A stretch of 20,307 nucleotides of DNA from UBA93 sp964477205. Lineage in GTDB: Archaea > Micrarchaeota > Micrarchaeia > Norongarragalinales > Norongarragalinaceae. A model generated the notes under the pieces. It had not been told where the DNA came from and made no database searches. It was given only the letters and a program-made list of their open reading frames with translations. The position numbers and the translations under genes were made by a program. Positions 1 to 6,824 of the stretch are shown here, piece by piece. Numbering within the stretch: the stretch's first letter is position 1; each line of letters starts with the position of its first letter. The stretch lies in NCBI GenBank assembly GCA_964477205.1, contig CAYZDE010000011.1:1-20307 (forward strand). Direction: 5' to 3'.

Positions 1-866
1 ACTATAGGATACGCCTTTTCCTGCATCGCCGTCAATAAATAACGCTGTATGGACGCGAGCGCGCTCAACTCGTCTATGAATAACACGCCTTCGTGCGCCT
101 CGTGCACGGCTCCGGGCACTACGCGCGAGTAAGGCGGCGTACCGAGCTTGTCGTGCCCCCCGTAAGGGTCATGCTTAACGTCGCCGAGCAACTCCGTCTC
201 CGACGCCCCGGTGGCGACAACGAAAGTGTCCCTGTCGAAAGGCAAAATTACCTTGCGTGGGCGCTTGCGCGTTAACGCTTCCAACCGCTCGAGCGCTTCT
301 TGGTCGAACACGCGCACTTTCTCGCCGACGCGCTCGTAAACAATTACCTCTTCAGTGTTATCCTCAGTCAAGCGCGTGGTGTGCACGCGCTCGGGGCGCT
401 GCTTCTGCTCAACGCAAATGCTCGAGAAAGGAGAAACCGCGTAATTCTTATCCGCCCCGCAATTCTGGCATGCTGAATCAGAAGCCTTGCCTAGGAAACC
501 ACAGCGCGGGCAACGAAACCCCAACCGCTCCGCAACGAAAGACGGGACGTCGAGGGGAGCAACGATTCGGCCTTTGACTTCCTCACGAATCACGCGCTCT
601 TTCTCCGCGTCGACGCAAGAACGCAATTCCACGGTCGGCCTCTCCGGGTTCGCCGGGTTGTGAATCACTGCGACCTCGGTCATCGGCTTCGGCAAGTGAT
701 AAGCAATTGCTTGGGCAAGCATTGACTTACCGGTGCCCGGTGCTGCGACTAATAACAAGTGCCTGCGTTGGCGCGCCGCAATCTTCGCTATTTCCACTGC
801 GCGGGGCTGACCGATGACTTGCTCTAAAGGGTCTTCGGGAATCCTCACTACAGCCGTAGAACGCAC
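1..866 (-). CDS. LonB-like AAA+ ATP-dependent protease, N-terminal part (runs off the window)
   Basis: I translated 288 codons from a GTG at 866; the rest, including any Ser-Lys protease domain, lies beyond position 1. Seen: Walker A APGTGKS at residues 42-48, then the LonB-type stretch LLGDVKHDPYGG (about 226-237), then Walker B VLFIDEL at 261-267 and LLTAMQEKAYPI at the window edge. These match archaeal LonB, a protein quality-control protease that is normally membrane-anchored by a hydrophobic insert between Walker A and B. Here that insert holds no hydrophobic segment but a four-cysteine knuckle pair, C119-x2-C122 and C133-x2-C136, a zinc-ribbon pattern. Start choice: a stop lies two codons upstream and GGTGG sits 7 nt before the GTG. 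The dnaG operon ends just upstream with a terminator, so this gene is probably transcribed separately, though no clear TATA was seen. It could instead be a non-protease LonB-like ATPase; the missing C-terminus decides. Confidence 0.85.
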   Translation of the reverse strand, partial: MRSTAVVRIPEDPLEQVIGQPRAVEIAKIAARQRRHLLLVAAPGTGKSMLAQAIAYHLPKPMTEVAVIHNPANPERPTVELRSCVDAEKERVIREEVKGRIVAPLDVPSFVAERLGFRCPRCGFLGKASDSACQNCGADKNYAVSPFSSICVEQKQRPERVHTTRLTEDNTEEVIVYERVGEKVRVFDQEALERLEALTRKRPRKVILPFDRDTFVVATGASETELLGDVKHDPYGGHDKLGTPPYSRVVPGAVHEAHEGVLFIDELSALASIQRYLLTAMQEKAYPI

Positions 867-878
867 TAGCTAGCCACC

Positions 879-913
879 AAAAGAAAAAAAGGGTTAAGGG
901 GTATTAAACCCCT
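879..913 (-). terminator. Hairpin plus T-run terminator behind dnaG
   Basis: On the minus strand, 1 nt after the dnaG stop codon, the arms AGGGGT (913-908) and ACCCCT (902-897) form a perfect 6-bp stem with a 5-nt loop. About 6 nt further is a T-rich run (T7 C T4) at 890-879. Archaeal termination relies mainly on the T-run; the hairpin makes the call stronger. Confidence 0.7.
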
Positions 914-914
914 A

Positions 915-2240
915 TTACTTACCCAAAAGGATTTTCAAGTTAGCCGGCTTGCGCGTGAGATTGCCCGAGCGAATGCCCACGAGGAACTTCACGCCCTTGC
1001 CCTCGGCGAGGTCGACGAGGCGCTGGGTAACTATACCGTCGAGCACGATTGAATCCGTGCCGCTTACTTCCCCGAGCTTCTTCATTATCTCACGAATCGG
1101 CACTTCCGCAATGGTAGTGCTGTCCGCGGAAAGCAGCCGCGCCTTGAGTGAGCCCTCGAGCTCCTTGAGAACGCGTTTTGTTTCCTTAACCTTCGCCTCC
1201 TCTTCCGGAGTCAACTTAGGTTCAACCGGAGCTTCCTTTGGCGCTTCCGGTTCAGCGTAATCTCGTTGTTCGCCACGGTTGGGATAACGGCGGCCGTCAC
1301 GGCCCTCGTCACGACTGGAGCTACGCCTTTCGTCACGACGGGGTTCGCGACGGGAATCACTGCGTGAGTCGCGCGAATCACGGGAGTCACGGCGGTCATT
1401 CTTGCCTCGCGAGTCAGAGCCATTACCTTGGTCCACGGGAACCCTCCTGCGGAGCGCGCGAATGAGTTCCTTGCGCGTGAGCTCCTCGACTTCCTTACCC
1501 GTCGGCGCGCGCGCCACGTAGTCAACGTCCGTAGCGTTAATCAATTCCTTGAGTATGATGTCCCCGCCGCGGTCGCCGTCCAAGAACGCGAGCATTTCCT
1601 TCTCGCGGCCTAGCTTGGCGATGGTTTCGCCGACATTCGCACCGCCTATCGCGATTGCATTCTTGATGCCGTTCCTCAACAAGTTGATTACGTCAGCGCG
1701 GCCCTCAACCGCTATGATGGAGTCACTCGACGCGACTTCCGGGCCGCACGGCAGCTTGTCCGGGCCGTACGATACGATGTCGCTAATCTTCGCGTCCTGC
1801 CGCACGAGTTCACTCAACTCCTTGCTCTCCGGAATTTCATCGGAAAGCATTAACTTCAATAATTGCTTTGCGCGGCTCAACACTTGCTTGCGCTTTAAGC
1901 TGCGAGTGTCCTCTATCTTCTCAACTTGAACATGAGCCTCGCAAGGCCCGACGCGGTCCACTACTTCAATGGCCGCACCGACGATGCTGGTTTCCACCAT
2001 GTCCAAGCTGGACGGCACTAAAATCGTTCCAAAAGTCTTGCCGCCGCGAACGCTTGCATTCACTTCGATGCGCCCGACGCGGCCGTTCTTCTGGAGCTCA
2101 CGCAAGTCCAACTCGTCGCCCAACAACCCTTCGGTTTGCCCGAAGAGAGCGCCGACTATGTCCGGCTTCTCCACCATGCCGTCTACATCAAACCTCGCCC
2201 TAACGAGGTACTTAACCGTGTCAATATAGGTTTTACCCAC
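915..2240 (-). CDS. dnaG: Archaeal DnaG-type primase (TOPRIM), with an Arg/Asp/Ser repeat linker
   Basis: 441 residues. The N-terminal archaeal DnaG domain (1-170) is followed by a TOPRIM fold at about 173-260 with the catalytic Glu in VEGRADV (E179) and the metal-binding DGDRGGD (D221, D223). The conserved C-terminal archaeal DnaG domain follows from about 345. Archaeal DnaG makes RNA primers in vitro and is also a core-associated subunit of the RNA exosome. Between the domains (about 271-345) is a low-complexity linker of RD/SR/DSR repeats, which is unusual. Start: GTG at 2240, 9 nt after GGAGG, and within the end of the small TOPRIM gene upstream (8-nt overlap), so translation is probably coupled. 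Unlike bacterial DnaG there is no N-terminal zinc finger or helicase-binding domain. Confidence 0.95.
   Translation of the reverse strand: MGKTYIDTVKYLVRARFDVDGMVEKPDIVGALFGQTEGLLGDELDLRELQKNGRVGRIEVNASVRGGKTFGTILVPSSLDMVETSIVGAAIEVVDRVGPCEAHVQVEKIEDTRSLKRKQVLSRAKQLLKLMLSDEIPESKELSELVRQDAKISDIVSYGPDKLPCGPEVASSDSIIAVEGRADVINLLRNGIKNAIAIGGANVGETIAKLGREKEMLAFLDGDRGGDIILKELINATDVDYVARAPTGKEVEELTRKELIRALRRRVPVDQGNGSDSRGKNDRRDSRDSRDSRSDSRREPRRDERRSSSRDEGRDGRRYPNRGEQRDYAEPEAPKEAPVEPKLTPEEEAKVKETKRVLKELEGSLKARLLSADSTTIAEVPIREIMKKLGEVSGTDSIVLDGIVTQRLVDLAEGKGVKFLVGIRSGNLTRKPANLKILLGK
1206..1430 (-). repeat. Degenerate 9-bp coding repeats giving the DSR-rich linker of DnaG
   Basis: Within dnaG, codons for residues about 271-345 form imperfect tandem units of the type GAY-TCN-CGN (Asp-Ser-Arg), clearest at residues 285-293 (DSRDSRDSR) and continuing as SDSRREPRRDERRSSSR, then a Glu/Pro-rich stretch. 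The unit degeneracy is at wobble positions, so the amino-acid pattern is kept under selection or was recently expanded. It looks like a disordered, charged, possibly RNA-binding linker. Confidence 0.75.
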
Positions 2241-2640
2241 TGTTTATCTCCTCCATTAATTCAGAGTACTTAGAGTAAGCGTCTTCCACGAACCTATAGC
2301 CGAGGAGGCGCTCTAGCTTACGGGGCGTAACGCGGTCCAACCGCGGCGACGCACCTTCGGCGCGGAAAAGCGCTTCAAAAAAGCGCGTTTTCCTCAAGCC
2401 CTCTGCATCAAGGTCGAACAAGAGCACGACGCTCTTGTTTCCGCTCGCTTGCTCCAAGGCGCGCGAAACGATTCCCTCGTTCGCTCCTTGGGCGAGCACG
2501 AAGTACGCTTTCACGCCGAGCAAACGCAGGGCGTGCGCGTCCTTCTTTCCTTCAACGATTAACACCTTCCCAGAGGATAATGATTCGAAGAGCTTTCTCA
2601 ATGCGTTCAAGCGCGATTCAATGCGCGAAGCGTTCACCAT
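2233..2640 (-). CDS. Small stand-alone TOPRIM protein (RNase M5/primase-like)
   Basis: 135 residues, essentially one TOPRIM domain: VLIVEGKKDAHAL gives the catalytic Glu (E30) with D34, and VVLLFDLDAEG gives the metal-binding DxD (D76, D78). Such small TOPRIM proteins occur in many archaea and resemble RNase M5 and DnaG-type nucleotidyl transferase or nuclease domains; their substrate is unknown to me. It overlaps the start of dnaG by 8 nt in the same direction, so the two TOPRIM proteins are probably made together. Start: ATG at 2640, with GTGAG 5 nt upstream; a GTG follows immediately and could also serve. There is no convincing TATA box upstream. Function beyond the fold cannot be assigned. 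Confidence 0.85.
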   Translation of the reverse strand: MVNASRIESRLNALRKLFESLSSGKVLIVEGKKDAHALRLLGVKAYFVLAQGANEGIVSRALEQASGNKSVVLLFDLDAEGLRKTRFFEALFRAEGASPRLDRVTPRKLERLLGYRFVEDAYSKYSELMEEINSG

Positions 2641-2776
2641 TCATACTCACTAATCCGGAGAGAACTTGATTCCGCACGCCCAATTGATTGCGCGCGCATG
2701 TTGAACTACCCCTTCAAACCCCAAAAGAGTCTGGGGAGCCATCCTACGCGCATTGCGTCAATTGGGAGTTACGGGT

Positions 2777-3196
2777 TCAACGGTTTAATCGTTCCCGTTC
2801 GGCTATCAGGGTGTACAAAGAAGGAGAGAGCTTGACTATGTCCCTTTCGGATATTATCCCGGTTACTTCACCGTCGGACTTGACCACGAGGCGCTTAACG
2901 TTTTTCTCGCCCATTTTGCGGGCGGCCTCGCTCAAATCCGTGTCCGGTGTTACGGATAACAAAGGCGAACTCGCGAATTCCTTCACGGGCGCGCCCGTCC
3001 TATCGGCCGTAACGGCCTTGTGAACAATGTCTTCAGCGGTTAGAATTCCGTAAATTCTGCCGGCATTGTTTGTTAACAGGATGCTACCAACGCTTAATTT
3101 CTTCATTTTGCGGGCGGCTTCAAGCACGCTCGCAGAATCATTGATAGTGACTAGGGACGTCTTCATGCAGTCTCCTACCTTGACGCCTGTCTCCAT
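2777..3196 (-). CDS. Two-CBS-domain protein
   Basis: 139 residues from the ATG at 3196. Two CBS motifs are visible: residues about 8-60 (VGDCMKTSLVTINDSASVLEAARKM ... GRIYGILTAEDI) and about 70-125 (SSPLLSVTPDTDLSEAARKM ... GEVTGIISERDIV); residues beyond are a short basic tail. Paired CBS domains bind adenosine nucleotides or S-adenosylmethionine-type ligands and usually regulate a partner; no effector domain is present here. The frame stays open for 21 more codons upstream, but that stretch contains the likely TATA element and lies outside the family's usual start, so I place the start at MET-GVKVGDCM, preceded by GGGAG. It is divergent from hjc and not obviously in an operon. Confidence 0.9.
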   Translation of the reverse strand: METGVKVGDCMKTSLVTINDSASVLEAARKMKKLSVGSILLTNNAGRIYGILTAEDIVHKAVTADRTGAPVKEFASSPLLSVTPDTDLSEAARKMGEKNVKRLVVKSDGEVTGIISERDIVKLSPSLYTLIAERERLNR

Positions 3197-3224
3197 TTTC
3201 TCCCGTAAACAGAGTGCCAACCGG

Positions 3225-3236
3225 GCTATAAATACC
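3225..3236 (-). promoter_or_regulatory. TATA box of the CBS-domain gene
   Basis: Minus-strand GGTATTTATAGC centred about 34 bp before the ATG at 3196. Archaeal transcription starts about 25 bp after the TATA centre, giving a short leader of roughly 8 nt that includes the GGGAG. Confidence 0.65.
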
Positions 3237-3257
3237 TGCCTAACCGCCTTTGAAAAC

Positions 3258-3273
3258 AACGGTTAAAACCGTT
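3258..3273 (+). promoter_or_regulatory. hjc promoter with an embedded inverted repeat
   Basis: AACGGTTAAAACCGTT: perfect 7-bp arms around AA. The central TTAAAA is centred about 27 bp before the hjc ATG (3293), which fits a TATA box for a leaderless transcript. The inverted repeat coincides with the box, so a dimeric repressor there would block hjc; this is inference. The asnS promoter has a similar core, TTAAAACCG, without the symmetry. Confidence 0.55.
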
Positions 3274-3292
3274 GGAACGCATAAAACTCGTG

Positions 3293-3664
3293 ATGGCTTA
3301 CAACAAGGGCTCTGCTGCCGAACGGGAATTAAAGAGGAAACTGGAAGCCAAGGGGTACTTCGTGGTTCGCGCGAGCGGCAGCGGCGCGGACGGCGTGAGC
3401 CCGGACTTAATCGCCTTGCACACCACGAACAAATTCGCGGTAGAGTGCAAGTACTGGAAGAACAACTTGTTCATCGAGAAATCCAAATTCAAGATAATGC
3501 AGACTTGGGAACGTACCACGGGAGTGCCCGTTTTCGTTGCTTGGAAGCAGTCACGCAAGGGCTGGCACTTCTTCCCGCTCGCCGTGCTCGAGGAAACGCG
3601 CACCGGTTTCACGCTAAGCACTAAAGAATTCGAGAGCGGATTGACCATCGAAGAGGTAGCTTGA
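3293..3664 (+). CDS. hjc: Holliday junction resolvase Hjc
   Basis: 123 residues from the ATG at 3293. The archaeal Hjc signature is clear: KGSAAERELKRKLEAKGYFVVRASGSG at residues 5-31 with the catalytic Glu, then SPDLIAL (catalytic Asp) and FAVECKYW (Glu and Lys of the PD-(D/E)xK core), then VPVFVAWKQ. Hjc is a homodimer that cuts four-way DNA junctions symmetrically during recombination and restart of stalled forks. The length agrees with the family (about 120-140). The frame is open 7 codons further upstream, but the family starts at the MAYNKGSAAER methionine and the promoter position supports it. The gene is followed after 1 nt by a metallopeptidase-like gene, so both probably share a transcript. 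Confidence 0.95.
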   Translation: MAYNKGSAAERELKRKLEAKGYFVVRASGSGADGVSPDLIALHTTNKFAVECKYWKNNLFIEKSKFKIMQTWERTTGVPVFVAWKQSRKGWHFFPLAVLEETRTGFTLSTKEFESGLTIEEVA

Positions 3665-3665
3665 A

Positions 3666-4610
3666 GTGAGGGAATTCAACTGGCGTAAAACGAACGAAAA
3701 ATACCCAGGAATGCTCTCACCAACAGCCACTTTGGAATCCGTTTTTCAGAGCGCTCATATTCTCCACGACTGCGCGGACAGGCTACAAAAGGTTCCTGAA
3801 GAAGAAGTGCCCAATTGGATAGAGACGATCTACAGTCGTAAGATAATAATCAACCGCGACGAGGAAGAAGAACTCCAACGATTAATAAGGAAAAAAGGTC
3901 GAGCAGCGGTAATACAAGCGCTAAGAAAAAAAGCCGAACAGCACGAAAAAGCGGCAAAAGAAATGGCCGAGGACATCGAATGGCCGAAAAAAAGCAATTG
4001 GAATAAACTCAACGGCAAGGAAAAGCGTGCTGCAATTAACGGGATACTCATTGCCTTGCGGGTAGCCGGAAAAAGTTACCCGAAAATTAGGGCACGGAGT
4101 ATACTATCACGCACACGGTTCGAACAGGAAATGCCACAATTCGGAAAGCACTCGGCCGCTGGCAGTTATGACACTAACCTAAACACCATCAACCTCGCAA
4201 AAAAAGACAAAATAAGGGAAATTGAGCCGGTCCCGGTTAAAAGTGAGATAGCAAACATCATGGCCCACGAAACCTCGCACAAACTAGGGCTATCACACGC
4301 CGTGACATCGGCAGTAGGGTATTACACAGCATTAAAACACGGGTACCCGCTAACTCTCGGACAACTAATGGAGACTAGGCACTTGAATTATTCTAGAAAA
4401 GCAATTACAGAAGCAATAGAACCCAGTCTTGAAAATGAAAAAGAAGAAAACCCAAAAAACGCGTACTACTTGGGCTGGCAACTCGGGCTAGAAGCTTTCA
4501 AAATTGAAAGGCAGTCTAAAAGACCGAACGCGGGAATCGCGTACTTGCACAACCTCGCGCGCGGGATTGGCTCGAAGGAAGCCCGCGAAGCCGTGTTGAA
4601 CTCAAAGTAG
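3666..4610 (+). CDS. Unrecognised protein with a HExxHxxGxxH zinc-metallopeptidase motif
   Basis: 314 residues; I do not recognise the family. The one clear motif is HETSHKLGLSH at residues 201-211, an exact HExxHxxGxxH as in metzincins and archaemetzincins. It is preceded by a likely edge strand (SYDTNLNTINLAKK, 167-180) as in zinc proteases, and a methionine at 235 (GQLMETRH) could be a Met-turn, which is speculative. Residues 65-105 are a charged helix, probably coiled coil. There is no signal peptide or membrane segment, so it should be cytosolic. It lacks the extra CxxC zinc site of archaemetzincins. The GTG start at 3666 lies 1 nt after the hjc stop; an ATG at residue 16 is an alternative. 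Codon use is more A-rich than neighbours, which suggests recent acquisition. Its 3' end overlaps the end of pth2 by 9 nt. Confidence 0.8.
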   Translation: MREFNWRKTNEKYPGMLSPTATLESVFQSAHILHDCADRLQKVPEEEVPNWIETIYSRKIIINRDEEEELQRLIRKKGRAAVIQALRKKAEQHEKAAKEMAEDIEWPKKSNWNKLNGKEKRAAINGILIALRVAGKSYPKIRARSILSRTRFEQEMPQFGKHSAAGSYDTNLNTINLAKKDKIREIEPVPVKSEIANIMAHETSHKLGLSHAVTSAVGYYTALKHGYPLTLGQLMETRHLNYSRKAITEAIEPSLENEKEENPKNAYYLGWQLGLEAFKIERQSKRPNAGIAYLHNLARGIGSKEAREAVLNSK

Positions 4611-4952
4611 CTTTAATTCCTTCGTGAGCTTGTCGATTGCCTGGTCACTAGCCGGGCCGATTGCAATTGCAGTCGGGGAGCCCGCCGGGATTTGCGTGCG
4701 GCCCGCGTCGCGGATGAGCGCGCAAGGAACGCCCGCGCGTTGGGCTCGGCCATAAAGCCGCTTCAACTCTTCCTCGCTGGAAACTTTGAGCGCGATTTTC
4801 GCTGTTCCCGAATGCCTCCACGCGGCAACGGAAAGGCGGTCGGTCTTCTCCGCCTTTCGGTACGCCTCGATTGAAGCGTGCGCGCCTTGCGCAACGAGCT
4901 TGCCCTTACCCATCTTCAAGTCCGAACGCAGGACTATCGCTTGCTTGAACAT
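4602..4952 (-). CDS. pth2: Peptidyl-tRNA hydrolase, archaeal/eukaryotic type (Pth2)
   Basis: 116 residues, the normal Pth2 length. The N-terminus (FKQAIVLRSDLKMGKGKLVAQGAHAS) and the C-terminal signature (DAGRTQIPAGSPTAIAIGP) are diagnostic. Pth2 releases tRNA from peptidyl-tRNAs that drop off the ribosome, using conserved Lys and Asp residues in these two segments. The frame extends 9 codons further upstream, but the family starts at MFKQAIVLRSD (4952). It stands alone and is convergent with the metallopeptidase-like gene, the last 9 nt overlapping. Confidence 0.95.
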   Translation of the reverse strand: MFKQAIVLRSDLKMGKGKLVAQGAHASIEAYRKAEKTDRLSVAAWRHSGTAKIALKVSSEEELKRLYGRAQRAGVPCALIRDAGRTQIPAGSPTAIAIGPASDQAIDKLTKELKLL

Positions 4953-4999
4953 AACGATTAGTAGCAAAGAAGAACGCATTAATTAGCTAATCGAATGGA

Positions 5000-5007
5000 T
5001 TAAAACC
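5000..5007 (+). promoter_or_regulatory. TATA box of asnS
   Basis: TTAAAACC centred about 27 bp before the asnS ATG at 5030, consistent with a leaderless mRNA. No Shine-Dalgarno is present before the ATG, which supports that reading. Confidence 0.6.
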
Positions 5008-5029
5008 GAACGCGGCGAATACTATAATC

Positions 5030-6307
5030 ATGTTCACTCCCATCGAATTCATTTTAAAAGGGAAAGCCGAGGAAAGCGCCGAGGCCAGCTTGCGGGGCTG
5101 GGTCTACCGCTGCCGCTCGAGCAATAACCTCGCGTTCCTAGTGATTCGAGACGCGACGGGAGTCATCCAATGCACGGTTAAGAAGGGTGCCGTTCCCGAC
5201 GCGGAATTCGAGGACGCGCGCAAGGCATTCGTCGAGTCGGCGGTTCAATTAACCGGAACCGTACACAAGGACGAGCGCGCCCCGAACGGATGGGAACTGC
5301 GCGCAACGAACTTCAAGCTCACGCACTTAGGCGAGGCGTTCCCGATTACCGAACACCAAAGCACGGAGTTGCTGCTCGACAAGCGGCACTTGTGGCTCCG
5401 CTCGCAAAAACTCACGAACGTGATGAAATCACGCGCGCACATCGTGAAGTACCTGCGCGAGTTCTTCGACTCACGCGGCTTCTGGGAGCTCTCGCCCCCG
5501 ATAATCACGAAGAGCGAGTGCGAAGGCGGAAGCACATTATTCGAGTTCGATTACTTCGGCGAGAAAGCGTACTTGTCACAGAGCGGACAATTGTACAATG
5601 AAGCGTTCATTACCTCGCTAGAGAAAGTGTTCATTCTCGCTCCATCTTTCCGCGCGGAAAAGAGCCGAACGAACAAACACTTAACCGAGTACTGGCACCT
5701 CGAGGAAGAGGCGGCGTACTACGACAACGAGGATAACATGAAGCTGCAAGAGGACATGATATCATTCGTTGCCGAGAAATTCGCGGAGAATGACGCGAGA
5801 TTAATATCCAACTTCGACCGCTCGCTGGAAGAATTGAAGGCAATTCAAGCCCCTTTCCACCGCATGCCGTACGAGGAAGCAATCGAGAAGTGTGGAATAA
5901 AGTGGGGCGACGACTTCGGAGTGCCGCAAGAGGAAGCGCTCACGAAAGACTTGGACAAGCCGGTATTCATAACGAACTTCCCTGCGGAAATCAAGCCGTT
6001 TTACATGGAAACCACTCCCGACGGCAAGTACGCTTTGAACTCGGACTTGCTCGCGCCCAAGGGCCACGGTGAGATAATCGGGGGCTCCCAACGCATTTGG
6101 GAGTACGATAAGCTCGCTAAGCGCATGAACGAGGCGGGGCTCGACTTGAAGGATTACGAGTGGTACCTCGACTTGCGCCGCCACGGGAGCGTGCCGCACA
6201 GCGGTTTCGGCCTCGGGGTCGAGCGCTTAATCAAGTGGCTCTTGAACCTCGACCACATCCGCGATGCCATACCGTTCCCGCGGGTAATCAACCGCGCCTA
6301 CCCTTAA
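5030..6307 (+). CDS. asnS: Asparaginyl-tRNA synthetase
   Basis: 425 residues, the usual archaeal length. An OB-fold anticodon-binding domain (1-105, with RGWVYRCRSSNNLAFLVIRD) precedes a class II catalytic domain. Motif 2 is at 207-227 (FRAEKS ... TEYWHLEEE) and motif 3 at 392-400 (GFGLGVERL). AsnRS rather than AspRS is indicated by CEGGSTLFEFDYFG with YLSQSGQLY (164-189), GEIIGGSQR (347-355), DYEWYLDLRRHGSVPHSGFG and the end IPFPRVINRAYP. It charges tRNA-Asn directly with asparagine, so the amidotransferase route need not be the only one. It lies beside a regulator and an AsnA-like enzyme; its stop overlaps the convergent regulator gene by 4 nt. Confidence 0.93.
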   Translation: MFTPIEFILKGKAEESAEASLRGWVYRCRSSNNLAFLVIRDATGVIQCTVKKGAVPDAEFEDARKAFVESAVQLTGTVHKDERAPNGWELRATNFKLTHLGEAFPITEHQSTELLLDKRHLWLRSQKLTNVMKSRAHIVKYLREFFDSRGFWELSPPIITKSECEGGSTLFEFDYFGEKAYLSQSGQLYNEAFITSLEKVFILAPSFRAEKSRTNKHLTEYWHLEEEAAYYDNEDNMKLQEDMISFVAEKFAENDARLISNFDRSLEELKAIQAPFHRMPYEEAIEKCGIKWGDDFGVPQEEALTKDLDKPVFITNFPAEIKPFYMETTPDGKYALNSDLLAPKGHGEIIGGSQRIWEYDKLAKRMNEAGLDLKDYEWYLDLRRHGSVPHSGFGLGVERLIKWLLNLDHIRDAIPFPRVINRAYP

Positions 6308-6726
6308 GACAAAACGGGCATTGTCACGGTCCTACCAACGCCATTTAACTTGCGTAAGCGGTCGACCACGAACTTACCAAGCTCTTTCAAGGACTCGGCA
6401 CGTGCCTTGACTACTAAATCCCACTCACCGGCTAACACGCTAACCTCGCTTACCCCATCCAACGAGGCTATTTCACTTGCGAGTTTCCGTTGGTTCGAGC
6501 CAACGGAAGGAGAAAAAGCGATTAAAATAAAAGCGGATATCGGACGGCCCAATAACGCGTAGTCCGGCTCGACGGTAAACCTGCGAATCACTCCATTCTT
6601 GCGAAAGCGTTGAATTCGCTCATGCACCGTAACGCGAGGAATCCCGGTCTTGCGCGCAATCACAGCAGTCGACTGCCTCGAATCTTTCAATAACTCCTTT
6701 AAAATTGCCGAATCCCGCTCATCCAT
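6304..6726 (-). CDS. Lrp/AsnC-family transcription regulator
   Basis: 140 residues, typical length. An N-terminal winged helix-turn-helix (MDERDSAILKELLKDSRQST ... ARKTGIPRVTVHERIQRFRKNGVIRRF, about 1-52) is followed by the ligand-binding RAM domain (about 65-138; FILIAFSP, VSEVSVLAGEWDLVVKARA). Members form octamers and sense amino acids, binding repeated sites next to their targets. The gene is divergent from the AsnA-like gene and convergent with asnS, so control of asparagine synthesis is a natural guess but only inference from position. A TATA-like TTATTTAATAATA at 6745-6757 lies about 25 bp from the ATG at 6726, suggesting a leaderless transcript. Confidence 0.93.
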   Translation of the reverse strand: MDERDSAILKELLKDSRQSTAVIARKTGIPRVTVHERIQRFRKNGVIRRFTVEPDYALLGRPISAFILIAFSPSVGSNQRKLASEIASLDGVSEVSVLAGEWDLVVKARAESLKELGKFVVDRLRKLNGVGRTVTMPVLS

Positions 6727-6737
6727 ATTGACGTTTA

Positions 6738-6791
6738 GTCGGAATTATTTAATAATACTTGTCTTTTTCGAGTATTTTGACGGAATTTTTG
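6738..6791. promoter_or_regulatory. Divergent promoter region with repeated candidate operator sites
   Basis: Between the regulator and the AsnA-like gene are two similar 13-bp direct repeats, GTCGGAATTATTT (6738-6750) and GACGGAATTTTTG (6779-6791), 41 bp apart, close to four helical turns. Between them is an inverted repeat with arms AATACT (6754-6759) and AGTATT (6771-6776). The regulator's TATA sequence (6745-6757) overlaps one repeat. Helically phased sites are typical of Lrp/AsnC operators, so autoregulation is likely; not shown. Confidence 0.5.
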
Positions 6792-6824
6792 CAACAAAAG
6801 ATATTAGCTTGTTTTGGCACAGTA

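Noticed and set aside
93..577. Two plus-strand open frames in the first 600 bases
   Set aside because: Shadows of the LonB-like gene, which is open throughout on the minus strand with clear AAA+ motifs.
1300..1420. Short repeats that might be a CRISPR array
   Set aside because: The units are 9-bp in-frame coding repeats with no unique spacers.
1211..1525. Open frames opposite and out of frame within the dnaG linker
   Set aside because: Low-complexity shadows of the DSR repeats; dnaG itself explains the region.
2641..2776. Possible tRNA, small RNA or terminator in the gap between the CBS and TOPRIM genes
   Set aside because: No cloverleaf or C/D-box pattern could be built. The CCCCA/TGGGG hairpin (2719-2736) is weak, has an 8-nt loop and lacks a T-run. 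I see nothing firm in this 136-nt gap.
3197..3259. Upstream extension of the CBS gene to 3259
   Set aside because: It would translate through the TATA box and adds residues unlike the family start.
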